Source: Clostridium senegalense JC122 (GTDB lineage: Bacteria; Bacillota; Clostridia; Clostridiales; Clostridiaceae). From it: a stretch of 64,000 nt of DNA. The stretch is from contig NZ_HE611052.1 in assembly GCF_000285575.1 (NCBI RefSeq), positions 233,154-297,153 of the forward strand, in the 5' to 3' direction. Shown in pieces: positions 8,266 to 18,734 of the stretch (position 1 is its first letter; the number at the start of each line of letters is the position of its first letter). Below the pieces are notes generated by a model, which was not told the origin of the DNA, did no database searches, and saw only the letters and a list, made by a program, of their open reading frames with translations. A program made the position numbers and the translations under genes.

Positions 8266-10218
8266 TTATTTTCTTCTTTTTTTACCAACCTTTTTCTTAT
8301 TTTTAATAATAACTATCTCTTTCTTACTTTTTTTAGTATCTTTATTAAAGCTCTTATTTTTATCACTTTTTTTATTACAATTTTTTTTATCTTTACTATA
8401 ATGTTGTGATTGCTTCTTATTTTTAGGTTTTATTAGACACTTTTCTTCAAAACCTATAAGGTCTGTCCTATTTGCAAGATTTAACGCTTCATATACTAAA
8501 TCATATTTTTTAGGATTTCTAAATTGAAGTAATGCTCTTTGCATGGCTTTTTCTGCCTTACTTTTAGGAACATAAACTTCTTTCATCGTTCTTGGATCTA
8601 ATCCTGTATAAAACATCGTAGTTGATAAAGTTCCAGGTGTAGGGTAAAAGTCTTGAACTTGTTCTGGTTGATATTTAATATCTCTTAAGTATTCTGCAAG
8701 CTCTATAGCTGATTTAAGTGTACTTCCTGGGTGACTAGACATTAAATATGGTACTATATATTGTTTTTTACCAACTTTCTTAGTTATTTTGTAAAATTTG
8801 TCAATAAATTTACTATAGGTTTTTCCTGCTGGTTTTTGCATATATTTCAAAACTTCACCACAAATATGTTCTGGTGCAACTTTCAATTGACCGCTAACAT
8901 GATTCTCTACAAGTTCATTAAAAAAAACATCATTTTTATCTGCCATTATATAATCATATCTTAACCCTGAACGTATAAATACTTTTTTTATTTTAGGTAT
9001 TTCTCTAACCTTTTGTATAACTTGTAAATATTCACTATGGTCTGCATCTAAATTTTTACATGGTTTAGGATATAAGCATTGCTTATTTTTACATGCACCT
9101 ATTTTAAGTTGATTTTCGCAGGCAGGTTTTCTAAAGTTTGCTGTAGGTCCCCCTACATCATGTATATATCCTTTAAAATTTTTAAGTTTTGTAATTTCTT
9201 CTGCCTCTTTTATTATAGATTCTTCACTTCTACTTTGTACAATTCTTCCTTGATGAAAAGTTATAGCACAAAATGAGCAACTTCCAAAACATCCTCTTGA
9301 ACTAACAATACTAAATTGAACCTCTTCTATAGCATCTATTCCCCCATCTTTTTCATATATAGGATGGTATGTTCTTTTATAAGGTAAATTATATACTTTA
9401 TCTAGTTCTTCTCTTGATAATGGCATTTCTGGTTTGTTCTGTACTAAATATTTACTTCCATGTCTTTGTATTATGACATTTCCTCTAATTGGGTCTTGTT
9501 CGTCGTATTGAACTTTAAATGCTTTAGCATATTGGATTTTATCTTGTGAAACCTCCTTATAAGAAGGAATCTCTATATAATCAGAATAGACTTCATCTAA
9601 ATCGTCTACTACATAGCAAGTTCCATTTACGTCCCTTATATATTTGGCCTCCATTCCAAGGTTTAATCTATCTGCAATATCAACAATTTGTTTTTCACTC
9701 ATTCCATATGCTAATAAATCAGCTCCACTATCTATAAGCATAGATTTTCTCACCTTGTCACTCCAATAATCATAATGAGCAAATCTTCTTAAACTAGCTT
9801 CTACACCACCAATAATTATTTGGGCATCTTTATAAGCCTCTCTTATCTTATTACAATAAACAATAGTAGCTCTATCTGGTCTTAAGCCCATCTTGCCACC
9901 TGATGAATAGAAATCCTTTTCTCTTAACTTTTTATTTACTGTATAATGATTAACCATAGAATCCATATTACCTGAATTTACTAAGAATCCTAATCTTGGT
10001 CGTCCTAACTTTTTAAATTCATCTATGTTTTTCCAATCCGGTTGAGCTATAATTCCAACCTTATATCCTGAATTTTCTAAAACCCTTGAAATTATGGCAG
10101 TTCCGAAGCTATGATGGTCTATGTATGCATCTCCTGTAACTAAAATAAAATCTAACTGCTTCCAACCTCGTTCTTCCATATCTTTTTTACAAATAGGTAA
10201 AAATTCTTTATTTGTCAT
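8266..10218 (-). CDS. ygiQ: YgiQ-family radical SAM protein
   Basis: 650 residues. The N-terminal half ([18 protein letters not shown]...[22 protein letters not shown]) and the radical-SAM core with the CxxxCxxC cluster motif in [14 protein letters not shown] at about residue 310 identify the YgiQ/UPF0313 family; a further Cys-rich patch ([21 protein letters not shown]) follows. The last ~60 residues are a lysine-rich, low-complexity tail. The family uses a [4Fe-4S] cluster and S-adenosylmethionine to make a radical, but its substrate is unknown. The ATG at 10218 follows GCAGGTGAT. It stands alone, divergent from the double-cubane reductase. Confidence 0.92.
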   Translation of the reverse strand: MTNKEFLPICKKDMEERGWKQLDFILVTGDAYIDHHSFGTAIISRVLENSGYKVGIIAQPDWKNIDEFKKLGRPRLGFLVNSGNMDSMVNHYTVNKKLREKDFYSSGGKMGLRPDRATIVYCNKIREAYKDAQIIIGGVEASLRRFAHYDYWSDKVRKSMLIDSGADLLAYGMSEKQIVDIADRLNLGMEAKYIRDVNGTCYVVDDLDEVYSDYIEIPSYKEVSQDKIQYAKAFKVQYDEQDPIRGNVIIQRHGSKYLVQNKPEMPLSREELDKVYNLPYKRTYHPIYEKDGGIDAIEEVQFSIVSSRGCFGSCSFCAITFHQGRIVQSRSEESIIKEAEEITKLKNFKGYIHDVGGPTANFRKPACENQLKIGACKNKQCLYPKPCKNLDADHSEYLQVIQKVREIPKIKKVFIRSGLRYDYIMADKNDVFFNELVENHVSGQLKVAPEHICGEVLKYMQKPAGKTYSKFIDKFYKITKKVGKKQYIVPYLMSSHPGSTLKSAIELAEYLRDIKYQPEQVQDFYPTPGTLSTTMFYTGLDPRTMKEVYVPKSKAEKAMQRALLQFRNPKKYDLVYEALNLANRTDLIGFEEKCLIKPKNKKQSQHYSKDKKNCNKKSDKNKSFNKDTKKSKKEIVIIKNKKKVGKKRRK

Positions 10219-10465
10219 TAAATCACCTGCTAATTTATTATTTAATTTACTTTGTTATTTTACATTCTAACTTATTATAATGCAAATATTTTATAGAATT
10301 TGAAATTTAAATTTATAATCATATAACTTAGTCTTCAGTATTTATATATTTATTTGTCTTTTTTATAAATTTATGTAACATTATATTATTTTTGAATAAT
10401 GTTACTATAACTATGCTTTATATACTATAATTCATTTGTAGTTTATTTAAATAAGGAGATTTAAA

Positions 10466-11614
10466 ATGAATAATTTACCTAATTTTATCTATGAGTTTAG
10501 TGAAGCTCGCAGAAATGCTTTTGTGGACATTAAAAATTTAAAAGATGAAGGGAAAAAAATCGTTGGAGTATACTGTGGTTTTGCACCTTGGGAAATCATA
10601 AAAGCCTCTGATGCAATAGCAGCTTGGCTTTGTGGTATGGATGAAGACCCAATTAGAGATGGTGAAAAACATTTACCTCGTAATTTATGTCCACTCATTA
10701 AATCAAGTTATGGCTATGCTATAACAGAAAAATGCCCTTTTTACTATTTTTCAGACTTATTGCTTGGAGAAACAACCTGTGATGGAAAGAAAAAAATGTA
10801 TGAACTGTTATCTAAAAGAAAACCTATGCATGTAATGCAATTACCACAAACCCCTTATGGTAAAGCATCTTATGTTTATTATAAAAATTCAATAATAGAA
10901 CTTAAAAATACTTTAGAAACTAATTTTAATGTGAAAATTACAAAAGAGAAATTAAGGTATGCTATTAAATTAAGAAATAAAGAAAGAATAACTCTTAGAA
11001 ACTATTATGGTTTATCTAAACTTTCACCTCCACCTATGAGTGGATATGATTTAAGAAGAGTAATCCAGGGAACTTTATATATAGCAGATAAAGAAAAGGA
11101 AATTAGTGACATTGAATCAATTATAAAAATGACTATGGAAAATTACAATAATGGTAAAAGACCAATTTCATCTGATGCTAAACGAATATTAATTACAGGA
11201 TGTCCATTAGGTGATTCTACAGAAAAGATTGTAACTGCCATTGAGTCAAATGGTGGAGTTGTAGTATGTTATGAAAATTGTAATGGTGCAAAAGATGAAA
11301 ATCTTTTAGTTGATGAAAAAAAAGATCCTATAGATGCATTGACAGAACGATATTTAAAAACTGCTTGTGCTTGTATGAGTCCCAATGATAATAGAATTGA
11401 GTATTTATCTTACTTAGCAGACGAATATACCGTAGATGGAGTTGTTGATGTAATCCTACAAGCCTGTCATACATATAATGTAGAATCAAATAGGATTCAA
11501 GAATTTATGACAAAAGAAAAAAAATTGCCGTATATAAAAATAGAGACTGATTATTCTACATCAGACATTGGTCAATTAAACACTAGAATTCAAGCATTTA
11601 TAGAAATGTTATAA
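10466..11614 (+). CDS. Double-cubane-cluster reductase (2-hydroxyacyl-CoA dehydratase HgdB family)
   Basis: 382 residues matching the HgdB/BcrC/YjiM fold: [24 protein letters not shown], the [11 protein letters not shown] cysteine, EKCPFYY, the [15 protein letters not shown] motif, and C-terminal [14 protein letters not shown] and CACMSPN. This pattern is typical of double-cubane-cluster proteins (DCCP), which reduce small molecules at very low potential using electrons delivered by an ATP-driven activator (YjiL/HgdC). No activator ATPase gene is adjacent here, so it must be elsewhere or the protein uses another donor. TAAGGAG precedes the ATG at 10466. It is likely co-transcribed with the channel gene 54 nt downstream. 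Confidence 0.85.
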   Translation: MNNLPNFIYEFSEARRNAFVDIKNLKDEGKKIVGVYCGFAPWEIIKASDAIAAWLCGMDEDPIRDGEKHLPRNLCPLIKSSYGYAITEKCPFYYFSDLLLGETTCDGKKKMYELLSKRKPMHVMQLPQTPYGKASYVYYKNSIIELKNTLETNFNVKITKEKLRYAIKLRNKERITLRNYYGLSKLSPPPMSGYDLRRVIQGTLYIADKEKEISDIESIIKMTMENYNNGKRPISSDAKRILITGCPLGDSTEKIVTAIESNGGVVVCYENCNGAKDENLLVDEKKDPIDALTERYLKTACACMSPNDNRIEYLSYLADEYTVDGVVDVILQACHTYNVESNRIQEFMTKEKKLPYIKIETDYSTSDIGQLNTRIQAFIEML

Positions 11615-11668
11615 TCCTTTTTTATTCAAAAGTTTAATTTATGCTATTTATTTTAAGGAGATTTTACT

Positions 11669-12397
11669 ATGTTTTTATTAAATATTTTTGAGTTTATAGG
11701 CACTGTTGTTTTTGCTATATCAGGAACTCTTATTGCAATACAAAAGAAACTAGATTTATTTGGCATTCTCACTCTATCTATAGTAACTGCTGTAGGTGGC
11801 GGGATTTTTAGAGACATAATCATTGGAACTACTCCACCTATGGCTTTCAAGAATCCATTTTTTTGTTTTATAAGTATATTAACATCAATAATAACTATTT
11901 CTTTATACTCTTTTATATCAAAGTTTACATATAAAAAGGCTTTACAAGAATATGAAATTGATATTTTTGATAAAGATTATAATAGTGAGAATATCAAACA
12001 TAGAATAAATTTTTTAAGAAAAAGAACTGCTATTTTAAAGAAATTTAATGCTATTTTTGATGCTATAGGCCTTGGTATTTTTACTGCTGTTGGTTCAAAC
12101 ATAGCTATTTCAAATAAATTTTCTAATTTATTTTTAGTGATTTGTATGGGGTCTATAACTGGAATAGGTGGTGGGATATTGAGAGATATATTTGTACAAG
12201 ATATACCAATAGTATTCAAAAAAGAAATTTATGCTATAGCCTCTATTTTAGGTGCTTTTGCTTTTTGGTTCTTATATAACCATATATCAATTATCCATTG
12301 TTTATATATTTCTGCTTTTATAACATTTTCTTTTAGAATGTTGTCTCTATATTTCAACTGGAATTTGCCTAAATTAACAATAGAAATTTTAAAATAA
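11669..12397 (+). CDS. UPF0126 / TRIC-like membrane channel protein
   Basis: 242 residues with about seven transmembrane helices built from two UPF0126 repeats, each carrying the signature glycine-rich turn: AVGGGIFRDIIIGTTPP (repeat 1) and GIGGGILRDIFVQDIP (repeat 2). The fold is that of trimeric intracellular cation channels; some bacterial members have been described as glycine-related transporters. A charged ~45-residue insert (about residues 85-130, KALQEYEIDIFDKDYN... to RKRTAILKK) separates the repeats, making the protein longer than the usual ~205. AAGGAG precedes the ATG at 11669. It lies directly downstream of the double-cubane reductase. Confidence 0.85.
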   Translation: MFLLNIFEFIGTVVFAISGTLIAIQKKLDLFGILTLSIVTAVGGGIFRDIIIGTTPPMAFKNPFFCFISILTSIITISLYSFISKFTYKKALQEYEIDIFDKDYNSENIKHRINFLRKRTAILKKFNAIFDAIGLGIFTAVGSNIAISNKFSNLFLVICMGSITGIGGGILRDIFVQDIPIVFKKEIYAIASILGAFAFWFLYNHISIIHCLYISAFITFSFRMLSLYFNWNLPKLTIEILK

Positions 12398-12406
12398 AAC
12401 TGTAAA

Positions 12407-12443
12407 AATAAGCTATCTCAAAATTAAAATGAGATAGCTTATT
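12407..12443. terminator. Bidirectional terminator between convergent genes
   Basis: Perfect 14-bp arms AATAAGCTATCTCA / TGAGATAGCTTATT with a 9-nt loop and T-runs on both sides. It serves the UPF0126 gene (+) and the CcdA-thioredoxin gene (-). Confidence 0.9.
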
Positions 12444-12484
12444 TTTTATTTTATTATATTTTCTATGTTTTTTTAAGAATTAAT

Positions 12485-13687
12485 TTATTCTTTCGAGCTA
12501 TCTATAAGATACTTCATTGTATCTTTATCCATTGCACCTGGAATATATTGAACTATTTTACCATCTTTATCAATTATAAATGTTGATGGAAAAGCATTTA
12601 TTCCATATTGATATAATAAATTCCCACTATTATCGAAAACAACTGGAAATGTATATCCTTCCTTATTTAAAAATTCTATTATATCTTCTTTAGATCCTTC
12701 TGAACCTATATTAGGTGAAGCAACACCTAATATTATAACTTCATTGTCATTTTTGTTGTATTCATTGTATAATTCTTCAATATGAGGCATTTCCCCTTTA
12801 CATGGAGGACACCAAGTAGCCCAAAAATTCAGAAAAACAGTTTTTCCTTTATAATCGCTAAGTTTATGTTCTTTTCCATATTGATCATATAAAATAAAAT
12901 CTATAGCATTATTTTTATCTTCTTCAACATTCTCCTTTTCTACTTGGCTATTATTATTCTCTTTTATTATCTCAGAGTTTTCTATATTGTTTATTTGATT
13001 ATTTATTCCACTAAACCCATTAATAATCATAAACATGCCTGCCCCTATAAGAATTAAACCACCTATTTTTTTTATAATATCCATATAAAGCTTTATTTTA
13101 TCTAATGTTTTAAATAACTTATTATAAAACAATGCTGTAATTAGAAATGGTAATATAAATCCTATAGTATAAGTAGCTATTAAAATATTTCCTTTTAGCA
13201 TAGTGCTAGAACTTGAGGCTATTATTAATACAGAAGCTAGTATGGGTCCAACACAGGGTGTCCATCCAAAACTAAAAGTAAAACCTAAAAGATATGCAGA
13301 CACAGCTTTCATTTCTTTTACTTCCATATTATATCTCTTTTCTTTATTTAATAAAGAAAAATTTAATATTCCCATATAGAATAATCCCATTATAATTATA
13401 ATAATTCCACCTATAAACATTATCATATTTTTATTTGTATTAAAAAAACTACTTAATGCATTTACTGATGAACCTAATATAAAAAATGTAGTTGATATTC
13501 CTAAGGTGAAAAATATTGTATTTTTAAATAAAGAACTTTTTATGAACTTATCTTCTCCATTTTTCAAACTTTGCACACTACTATTGGATAATATACTTAA
13601 ATAAATAGGTAATATGGGCAATATACATGGTGAAAAAAATGATAATAACCCTTGTATAAAAACAATTAATAAGTTTACATTTTCCAT
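12485..13687 (-). CDS. CcdA/DsbD-type transmembrane domain fused to a TlpA-like thioredoxin
   Basis: 400 residues. Residues 1-220 hold six to seven TM helices with the paired cysteine motifs SPCILP (Cys21) and TPCVGP of CcdA, which pass electrons across the membrane. Residues about 262-400 form an extracytoplasmic thioredoxin domain with FWATWCPPCKGEMP and FPSTFIID. The fusion makes a self-contained thiol-disulfide reductant for exported proteins, cytochrome maturation or sporulation. A linker rich in Asn and Glu (residues 225-262) joins the two. The ATG at 13687 follows ATAGGAGG. A perfect palindrome overlapping an extended -10 lies about 55 bp upstream. Confidence 0.92.
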   Translation of the reverse strand: MENVNLLIVFIQGLLSFFSPCILPILPIYLSILSNSSVQSLKNGEDKFIKSSLFKNTIFFTLGISTTFFILGSSVNALSSFFNTNKNMIMFIGGIIIIIMGLFYMGILNFSLLNKEKRYNMEVKEMKAVSAYLLGFTFSFGWTPCVGPILASVLIIASSSSTMLKGNILIATYTIGFILPFLITALFYNKLFKTLDKIKLYMDIIKKIGGLILIGAGMFMIINGFSGINNQINNIENSEIIKENNNSQVEKENVEEDKNNAIDFILYDQYGKEHKLSDYKGKTVFLNFWATWCPPCKGEMPHIEELYNEYNKNDNEVIILGVASPNIGSEGSKEDIIEFLNKEGYTFPVVFDNSGNLLYQYGINAFPSTFIIDKDGKIVQYIPGAMDKDTMKYLIDSSKE

Positions 13688-13740
13688 TTGAAGCCTCCTA
13701 TATATTTTTTAACATCATTTAACTTACGTATAACTACCAT

Positions 13741-13770
13741 TATACCAATATATTCAAATATATTGGTATA
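13741..13770 (-). promoter_or_regulatory. Perfect 14-bp inverted repeat overlapping an extended -10 (candidate operator)
   Basis: The arms TATACCAATATATT and AATATATTGGTATA are perfect complements separated by 2 bp. On the minus strand the right end gives TGGTATAAT, an extended -10 element, about 55 nt from the CcdA start. No T-run follows, so it looks like a repressor site rather than a terminator. Confidence 0.6.
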
Positions 13771-13891
13771 TGTATTTTTTTAATTATATCAGTATTTTAA
13801 TGATAGTACAATTATAATTTATATTATTATTTACTAAGTTATTTTTTTATTACCTTCAATAATCTACTATGCAAATTACACTTAAAAATAA

Positions 13892-13941
13892 TCCACTTAT
13901 GATAAACACTTTTATTATTTTATCTGTCTATCATAAGTGGA
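13892..13941 (-). terminator. Terminator of the VanY-type peptidase gene
   Basis: Perfect 13-bp arms TCCACTTATGATA / TATCATAAGTGGA with a 24-nt AT-rich loop, followed on the minus strand by TTATTTTTAAG. Confidence 0.7.
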
Positions 13942-13954
13942 CAATATCGAACTT

Positions 13955-14704
13955 TTAATTAGCTTCATAACAGCTCTTTTTTTCTTCTACATATTCCTCT
14001 AATGTTATATTCTTATCAAATATTTCTTTCGCTAAATCTTCCCCTACATATCTTATATGCCATGGCTCATATTCATAACCGGTAATATTCTCCTTACCTT
14101 TAGGATACCTAATTATAAAACCATACTTATAACTATTTTCTTTAATCCATTTATATGATTTAGTATACTGAAACCCTTCATCTAATGTGGTATACTCTTC
14201 TGAAAGTATATCTATTGCTAATCCTGTTTGATGTCCACTTTCACCAGGTTTAGCTACTGCCCTGTCTGCCTCTTTCTTTCCAACAGACTTGACTTCATTA
14301 TCGTAAAGAAGCTTTTGATAGTAATAATCTCTGTAACCAGAAACCCCTAAAAGATATACTCCATCATCTTGAGCATAACTAAACATTTTCTCTAATGCTA
14401 AAGCCGCTGGCTTATCTAATAATTTTACATTTTCATTTGAACCTTTTAAAAATTTTATATTAGGCTTTATAAGCTCTTTGGGAATAAAATCTTTATCTAA
14501 TGAATGTTCTCTATTTACAATAAGAATTTTATGTTTTCTGTTATTTATAGAAGCTATAGCTATATTTTTATATACATCATTTTTACTACTATCTGTCTTT
14601 TCTCTTAAAAAATGTGATAACCCATTATTGTTTAATTCAACTGTACATATTGCAATTAATATCATTAATAATGAAATTACAATTTTTTTATTATTTCTAT
14701 TCAT
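13955..14704 (-). CDS. VanY/LdcB-type D-alanyl-D-alanine carboxypeptidase (M15B)
   Basis: 249 residues with one N-terminal membrane segment and an extracytoplasmic M15B domain: LGVSGYRDYYYQKLLY, then GESGHQTGLAIDI (zinc His and Asp) and YEPWHIRYVG (catalytic Glu and zinc His). It would trim D-Ala or other C-terminal residues from peptidoglycan stem peptides. The start is placed at ATG 14704 with GGGGG 5 nt upstream; the GTG six bases earlier overlaps that RBS. No van resistance genes are nearby, so a housekeeping wall role is more likely than vancomycin resistance. Confidence 0.9.
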   Translation of the reverse strand: MNRNNKKIVISLLMILIAICTVELNNNGLSHFLREKTDSSKNDVYKNIAIASINNRKHKILIVNREHSLDKDFIPKELIKPNIKFLKGSNENVKLLDKPAALALEKMFSYAQDDGVYLLGVSGYRDYYYQKLLYDNEVKSVGKKEADRAVAKPGESGHQTGLAIDILSEEYTTLDEGFQYTKSYKWIKENSYKYGFIIRYPKGKENITGYEYEPWHIRYVGEDLAKEIFDKNITLEEYVEEKKSCYEAN

Positions 14705-14830
14705 ACACACCCCCTATTTCTCCAATTATATATAAATACTACATAGGTGATGTTATTTCCTTTTTTTACCATAAAATTAACTACATAATATATAAATTAC
14801 CTTTTAAACTATATTTTTTGATATTAAGCT

Positions 14831-16591
14831 TTAGTCAAGAGTAAACCTTTCTATCATGCCAACCATATCATTAGATATAGAATTTAATACCTCCGATAAA
14901 TCCGATAAATTAATTATAGTAGATGATTGTTGCTCAATTGATTGAGATACTTCTTCCATAGAAGATGCAAGTTCTTCTGAAGTAGATGTTACATATTCAA
15001 TATTATTTAAAATTCCATCTTTCATTTTTACAGAATTATTAGTAAGAGTAGCTATTTCTTTAATTTCAGGTATTATAGTATTTATTTTATTAACTATATC
15101 TTTAAATATATTTATATTTTTTAAAATTCTTTCATGTTGATTTAAGAATTCCATAGAAATATTATTAGCCATTTCCCCAACAGAACTAGTTGCCTTTGAT
15201 ATTTCTCCAATTAATTGAGTTATATCCTCTGAGGACTCTAAAGTTTGTCCTGCAAGTTTTTTAATTTCTTCTGCAACTATTTTAAATCCCCTACCTTCTC
15301 CACTATATCTAGCTGATTCTATGGATGCATTCAATGACAGCAAATTAGTTTGTCTTGCTACATTATTAATTGTTTTGGTAATTGAACTTATATTATTAAT
15401 ATTATTAGTAAGATTTGTTATTTCATCTATAAAACCTTTAAAGTTAAAAGTTAAATCATCTATACTTAGTATTACTTCACTTATTCCTTGAGATCCTTTG
15501 TCTGCAAATAATTTAATTTCATTACTATTATTTTCTATTGAATTTATTTTTTTATTTATTATATTTAAGTTAAGTGAAAAATCCTTAATTTTATCTGTGG
15601 CCTCTATTAAATTTTCACTTTGAACATTACTGGATTCTGCAATAGAATTTACTGAACTTGATATTTCTTCACTTACAGCTGCTATTTCTTTTGAAGACAT
15701 ATTCACTTCTTTTGAATAACCTTCTAAATTTTCTGATACATTTCTTATTTTACATATAATATTTTTCAATGATATATTTGTTCCATCAATGTCTTTTGCC
15801 AAAGCTAATATTTCATCCTTAGATTTTATATCAATTACCTTTGTTAAATCTCCTTTTGACATATTTCTTAAGTAATCTCTTATCTTTAATAATGGCTTAG
15901 TTATACTAGACGATATTAGCAATGCTATTACTATTGATACAAAAAAGACTATTATACTAATTAAAATTGTAATATAAATTCTTTCTTTTACTCCCCTAAA
16001 CATTTTACTATTATCCATTTTCACTACCACTAAACCAGGTATATCCAAACTAATACTAGCAGAACTTACAACCTCATTTTTGGGTTTAACACTAGCTGAT
16101 GCTACAGCATCTGATTTTTCTTTATTATGTAAGCCATTAATTTTTGTATTATATAATGGAACCACGGAAAAATATTCATTTTCACCATTAAATTTCACCT
16201 TAAAACTTGCTGGTTTATTTTCATCAATTAACTTATCTATATTCTCATTTTTAAAACTAATACCTATCTTACTTTTATCTGTATTAGCAACATAATTAAA
16301 ATTTTTATCTAAAACTCCAATATAAGAAGCTAACTCATACTGTGATTCTAATAAATCAATTATTTTAAGTTGAATTTCCTCTGGATTTTCTATACCAATC
16401 GGTGATATAACTTTTTCTATATGTTCTGCATAAGCATAACTTTTGTCTAATGACTGCTCCTCAAATTCTTTATATCCATTGACAAATTCAACTCCTAAAA
16501 AAACAATCAAATTTATAATTATTACAGATAAAAATCCTAATATTATTTTCTTTTTAACTGAATTTAAATTAAACATTCCTTTTAATCTCAT
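14831..16591 (-). CDS. Methyl-accepting chemotaxis protein
   Basis: 586 residues. TM1 is at about 15-33, followed by an extracytoplasmic sensor of ~170 residues, TM2 at about 208-230, a HAMP linker (SSSITKPLLKIRDYLRNMSKGDLTKVIDIKSKDEI), and a cytoplasmic signalling hairpin with the conserved tip RQTNLLSLNASIESARYSGEGRGFKIVAEEI that contacts CheA/CheW. The sensor has an unusual Ala/Ser/Val-rich stretch near residue 160-180 (KSDAVASASVKPKNEVVSSAS). It senses an unknown extracellular ligand. It is a single gene with GGAGGGA before the ATG at 16591; no che genes are in the window. Confidence 0.95.
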   Translation of the reverse strand: MRLKGMFNLNSVKKKIILGFLSVIIINLIVFLGVEFVNGYKEFEEQSLDKSYAYAEHIEKVISPIGIENPEEIQLKIIDLLESQYELASYIGVLDKNFNYVANTDKSKIGISFKNENIDKLIDENKPASFKVKFNGENEYFSVVPLYNTKINGLHNKEKSDAVASASVKPKNEVVSSASISLDIPGLVVVKMDNSKMFRGVKERIYITILISIIVFFVSIVIALLISSSITKPLLKIRDYLRNMSKGDLTKVIDIKSKDEILALAKDIDGTNISLKNIICKIRNVSENLEGYSKEVNMSSKEIAAVSEEISSSVNSIAESSNVQSENLIEATDKIKDFSLNLNIINKKINSIENNSNEIKLFADKGSQGISEVILSIDDLTFNFKGFIDEITNLTNNINNISSITKTINNVARQTNLLSLNASIESARYSGEGRGFKIVAEEIKKLAGQTLESSEDITQLIGEISKATSSVGEMANNISMEFLNQHERILKNINIFKDIVNKINTIIPEIKEIATLTNNSVKMKDGILNNIEYVTSTSEELASSMEEVSQSIEQQSSTIINLSDLSEVLNSISNDMVGMIERFTLD

Positions 16592-16744
16592 AAAAATCCC
16601 TCCCCATAATATATTAGCATAATATTCATCAATTGAAAATTATTATCAAAAGATTTGCTATTTCATTTTTTACTTATTATTCAATAATAACTATTATCGT
16701 AACTTTTATAATAAAAATAATACTATTTTTATTATAAATTTTAA

Positions 16745-16782
16745 GGACAGTATATAGAATTATATAATTCTATATACTGTCC
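16745..16782 (-). terminator. Perfect 38-bp palindrome downstream of the amine oxidase gene
   Basis: The arm GGACAGTATATAGAATTAT is followed directly by its exact complement, 25 nt past the stop at 16807. The T-run after it is weak (TTAAAATTTATAA), so termination efficiency is uncertain. Confidence 0.65.
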
Positions 16783-16806
16783 CATTTAAAAGTTAAAATT
16801 AAAATA

Positions 16807-18513
16807 TTACATTATAAATTTGCAGTACTGTGCTATTTCATTTGCAGCTTTCATGCCACTACTTAAAGCTCCTTGACACCAAGCATGTAATACAGAAGTG
16901 TGTTCCCCTGCAAAATATACTCTATTATCATACTCTGGTGTTATCATAGGGTATGAAAAAAGTCTATGTTGCGATGGCATAAAATAGCAATATCCTCCAT
17001 AAAATCCTTGTTCTCTTTCCCATTGTATTATTTTCACATCTTCAACTACAGAATCAAGATATCCTCTTTTAAGTCCATGTACTTGCTCAACTTGTCTTTT
17101 CACTGACTCAATTTTTGTTTTTTCATCTAAATTTCCTAGTCTTATCGCATCTTGTCCTGCAATATAAGATGCTAACAAAACACCTTTATCACTAGATTTA
17201 TTTTTTTTCTTATTATGACAATCATTATTATTAATCTTACTATTATATCTCTGATCTACATACCATACCTTTCCTATAGGTAAATCAGTACTTGATGCTC
17301 CTCCATATATATCATCTTCTTCCCAAAATCTTTTATTACAAAGGAAAAATACCTTCTGAGCACACATATAATTTACTTCTTTAATAGCCTGCATTTTTTC
17401 ATTACTAAACATAGGTAATAATTCTACATTTCTAAGACTTGAAAATGGAATACTGCAAATAACAAAATCAAAAGTTTGATTAAATCTTTCCTGTGATTTA
17501 TTATGTTGCTTATATTCTACTATTACTTTATCATCTTTATTATGTTTAGATAATGCTACAACAGTCCTACCAGTCTTTAAAGTAACCTTTCCTAAATTTT
17601 TTTCTTTAATATTAAAAACTTCTCTAGGCTTTTTAGACATCAATGATTTATAAAATGAATTTGAAAGATTTACAAAACCTCCATCTATTTTATACCTATA
17701 TAGATTTTCCACATTATATTCTTCTTGTAATGGTTCAAAATAACTATTATAATATGCCGTACCTATAAATGGCTCTAATCCTGAGATTAATTCTATAGCA
17801 CCCTCACTTAGCCCTAATTTTCCCATCATTTTCCTTATACTGAAATTATCCAAGTAGTCAATTTCTAATGGATATTCTTGCTGTACTTTTAAAATTTCTT
17901 TTCTTATCTCTGGACTCATGTTTAATAATGGAGTTGTTAATACATAACTTATAAGTTTTTGCCATGGAGTAACTCTTTCTTTTGGAGTCAAATTAAATTC
18001 CGGATAAATTTTTTTCATCACATCTTTTCCTAACAAATCATTTTTTGCTCGTTTATGCCTTATATATATATAAGTATTTTCATCTGATTGAATAAAAGGA
18101 CTTGTTTTTAAATCAAATGTATTTATATAATGCCATGTAGTCTCATGGCTAACAGGTATTCTCATAGCACCTAGTTCAGCATATAACCCCTCATCTTTAT
18201 CAAAATAATGAGTATATATTCTACCACCTATACGCTTTTCCTGCATTTCAAATATAGTAATATCAAATCCTAATTTTCTAAGTTCAAAAGCAGATGATAG
18301 TCCAGCAAGACCAGCACCTATTATACCAATCTTAATTCCTTTGCAACTTCCTTCTGGAAGTATTGTTGTAATATCTCTTGGAGGAGACATCATCTCTATA
18401 ATGTTTTTTAAATCTTCTGGCCTATTTAAAACTTCTAAAGCTCTCTTTAACATTTTATATCTCTCTTCATTACTAGGGTTATTAGGTTGCATATAACTTT
18501 CTTCCATATACAA
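16807..18513 (-). CDS. Flavin monoamine oxidase / L-amino-acid-oxidase-like protein
   Basis: 568 residues. The Rossmann FAD motif IGIIGAGLAGLSSAFELRK (from about residue 62) is followed by FEMQEKRIGGRIYTH and ELGAMRIP, and the C-terminal FAD block RVYFAGEHTSVLHAWCQGALSSG completes the amine-oxidase signature. Such enzymes oxidise amines or L-amino acids and usually reoxidise flavin with O2, making H2O2, which is unexpected in a strict anaerobe; another electron acceptor is possible. The frame starts at TTG 18513, 11 nt after AAGGAGATG; ATG 18507 would have 17-nt spacing. No signal peptide is seen. It is monocistronic. The substrate is unknown. Confidence 0.88.
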   Translation of the reverse strand: MYMEESYMQPNNPSNEERYKMLKRALEVLNRPEDLKNIIEMMSPPRDITTILPEGSCKGIKIGIIGAGLAGLSSAFELRKLGFDITIFEMQEKRIGGRIYTHYFDKDEGLYAELGAMRIPVSHETTWHYINTFDLKTSPFIQSDENTYIYIRHKRAKNDLLGKDVMKKIYPEFNLTPKERVTPWQKLISYVLTTPLLNMSPEIRKEILKVQQEYPLEIDYLDNFSIRKMMGKLGLSEGAIELISGLEPFIGTAYYNSYFEPLQEEYNVENLYRYKIDGGFVNLSNSFYKSLMSKKPREVFNIKEKNLGKVTLKTGRTVVALSKHNKDDKVIVEYKQHNKSQERFNQTFDFVICSIPFSSLRNVELLPMFSNEKMQAIKEVNYMCAQKVFFLCNKRFWEEDDIYGGASSTDLPIGKVWYVDQRYNSKINNNDCHNKKKNKSSDKGVLLASYIAGQDAIRLGNLDEKTKIESVKRQVEQVHGLKRGYLDSVVEDVKIIQWEREQGFYGGYCYFMPSQHRLFSYPMITPEYDNRVYFAGEHTSVLHAWCQGALSSGMKAANEIAQYCKFIM

Positions 18514-18734
18514 TAAAAATACATCTCCTTTTCCTTTCTATAATAAACATATTATTTAAATTAATAGAAAATGAGTATATTTATTGTTTTTATAGTTTCT
18601 ATTATTGATTTTTTTAACCATGTCTTTATAAAAAACTAAAAAGATTTTCATTCTGATATTTTATGATGTACTATATAGATAATATATAAATCAAAGTTTT
18701 AGGTTAGATCCTATATATAAATTAGGAGGTTTTT

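Noticed and set aside
13955-14704. Vancomycin resistance gene vanY
   Set aside because: The domain matches M15B peptidases but no vanHAXRS genes are nearby; a housekeeping role is more likely.
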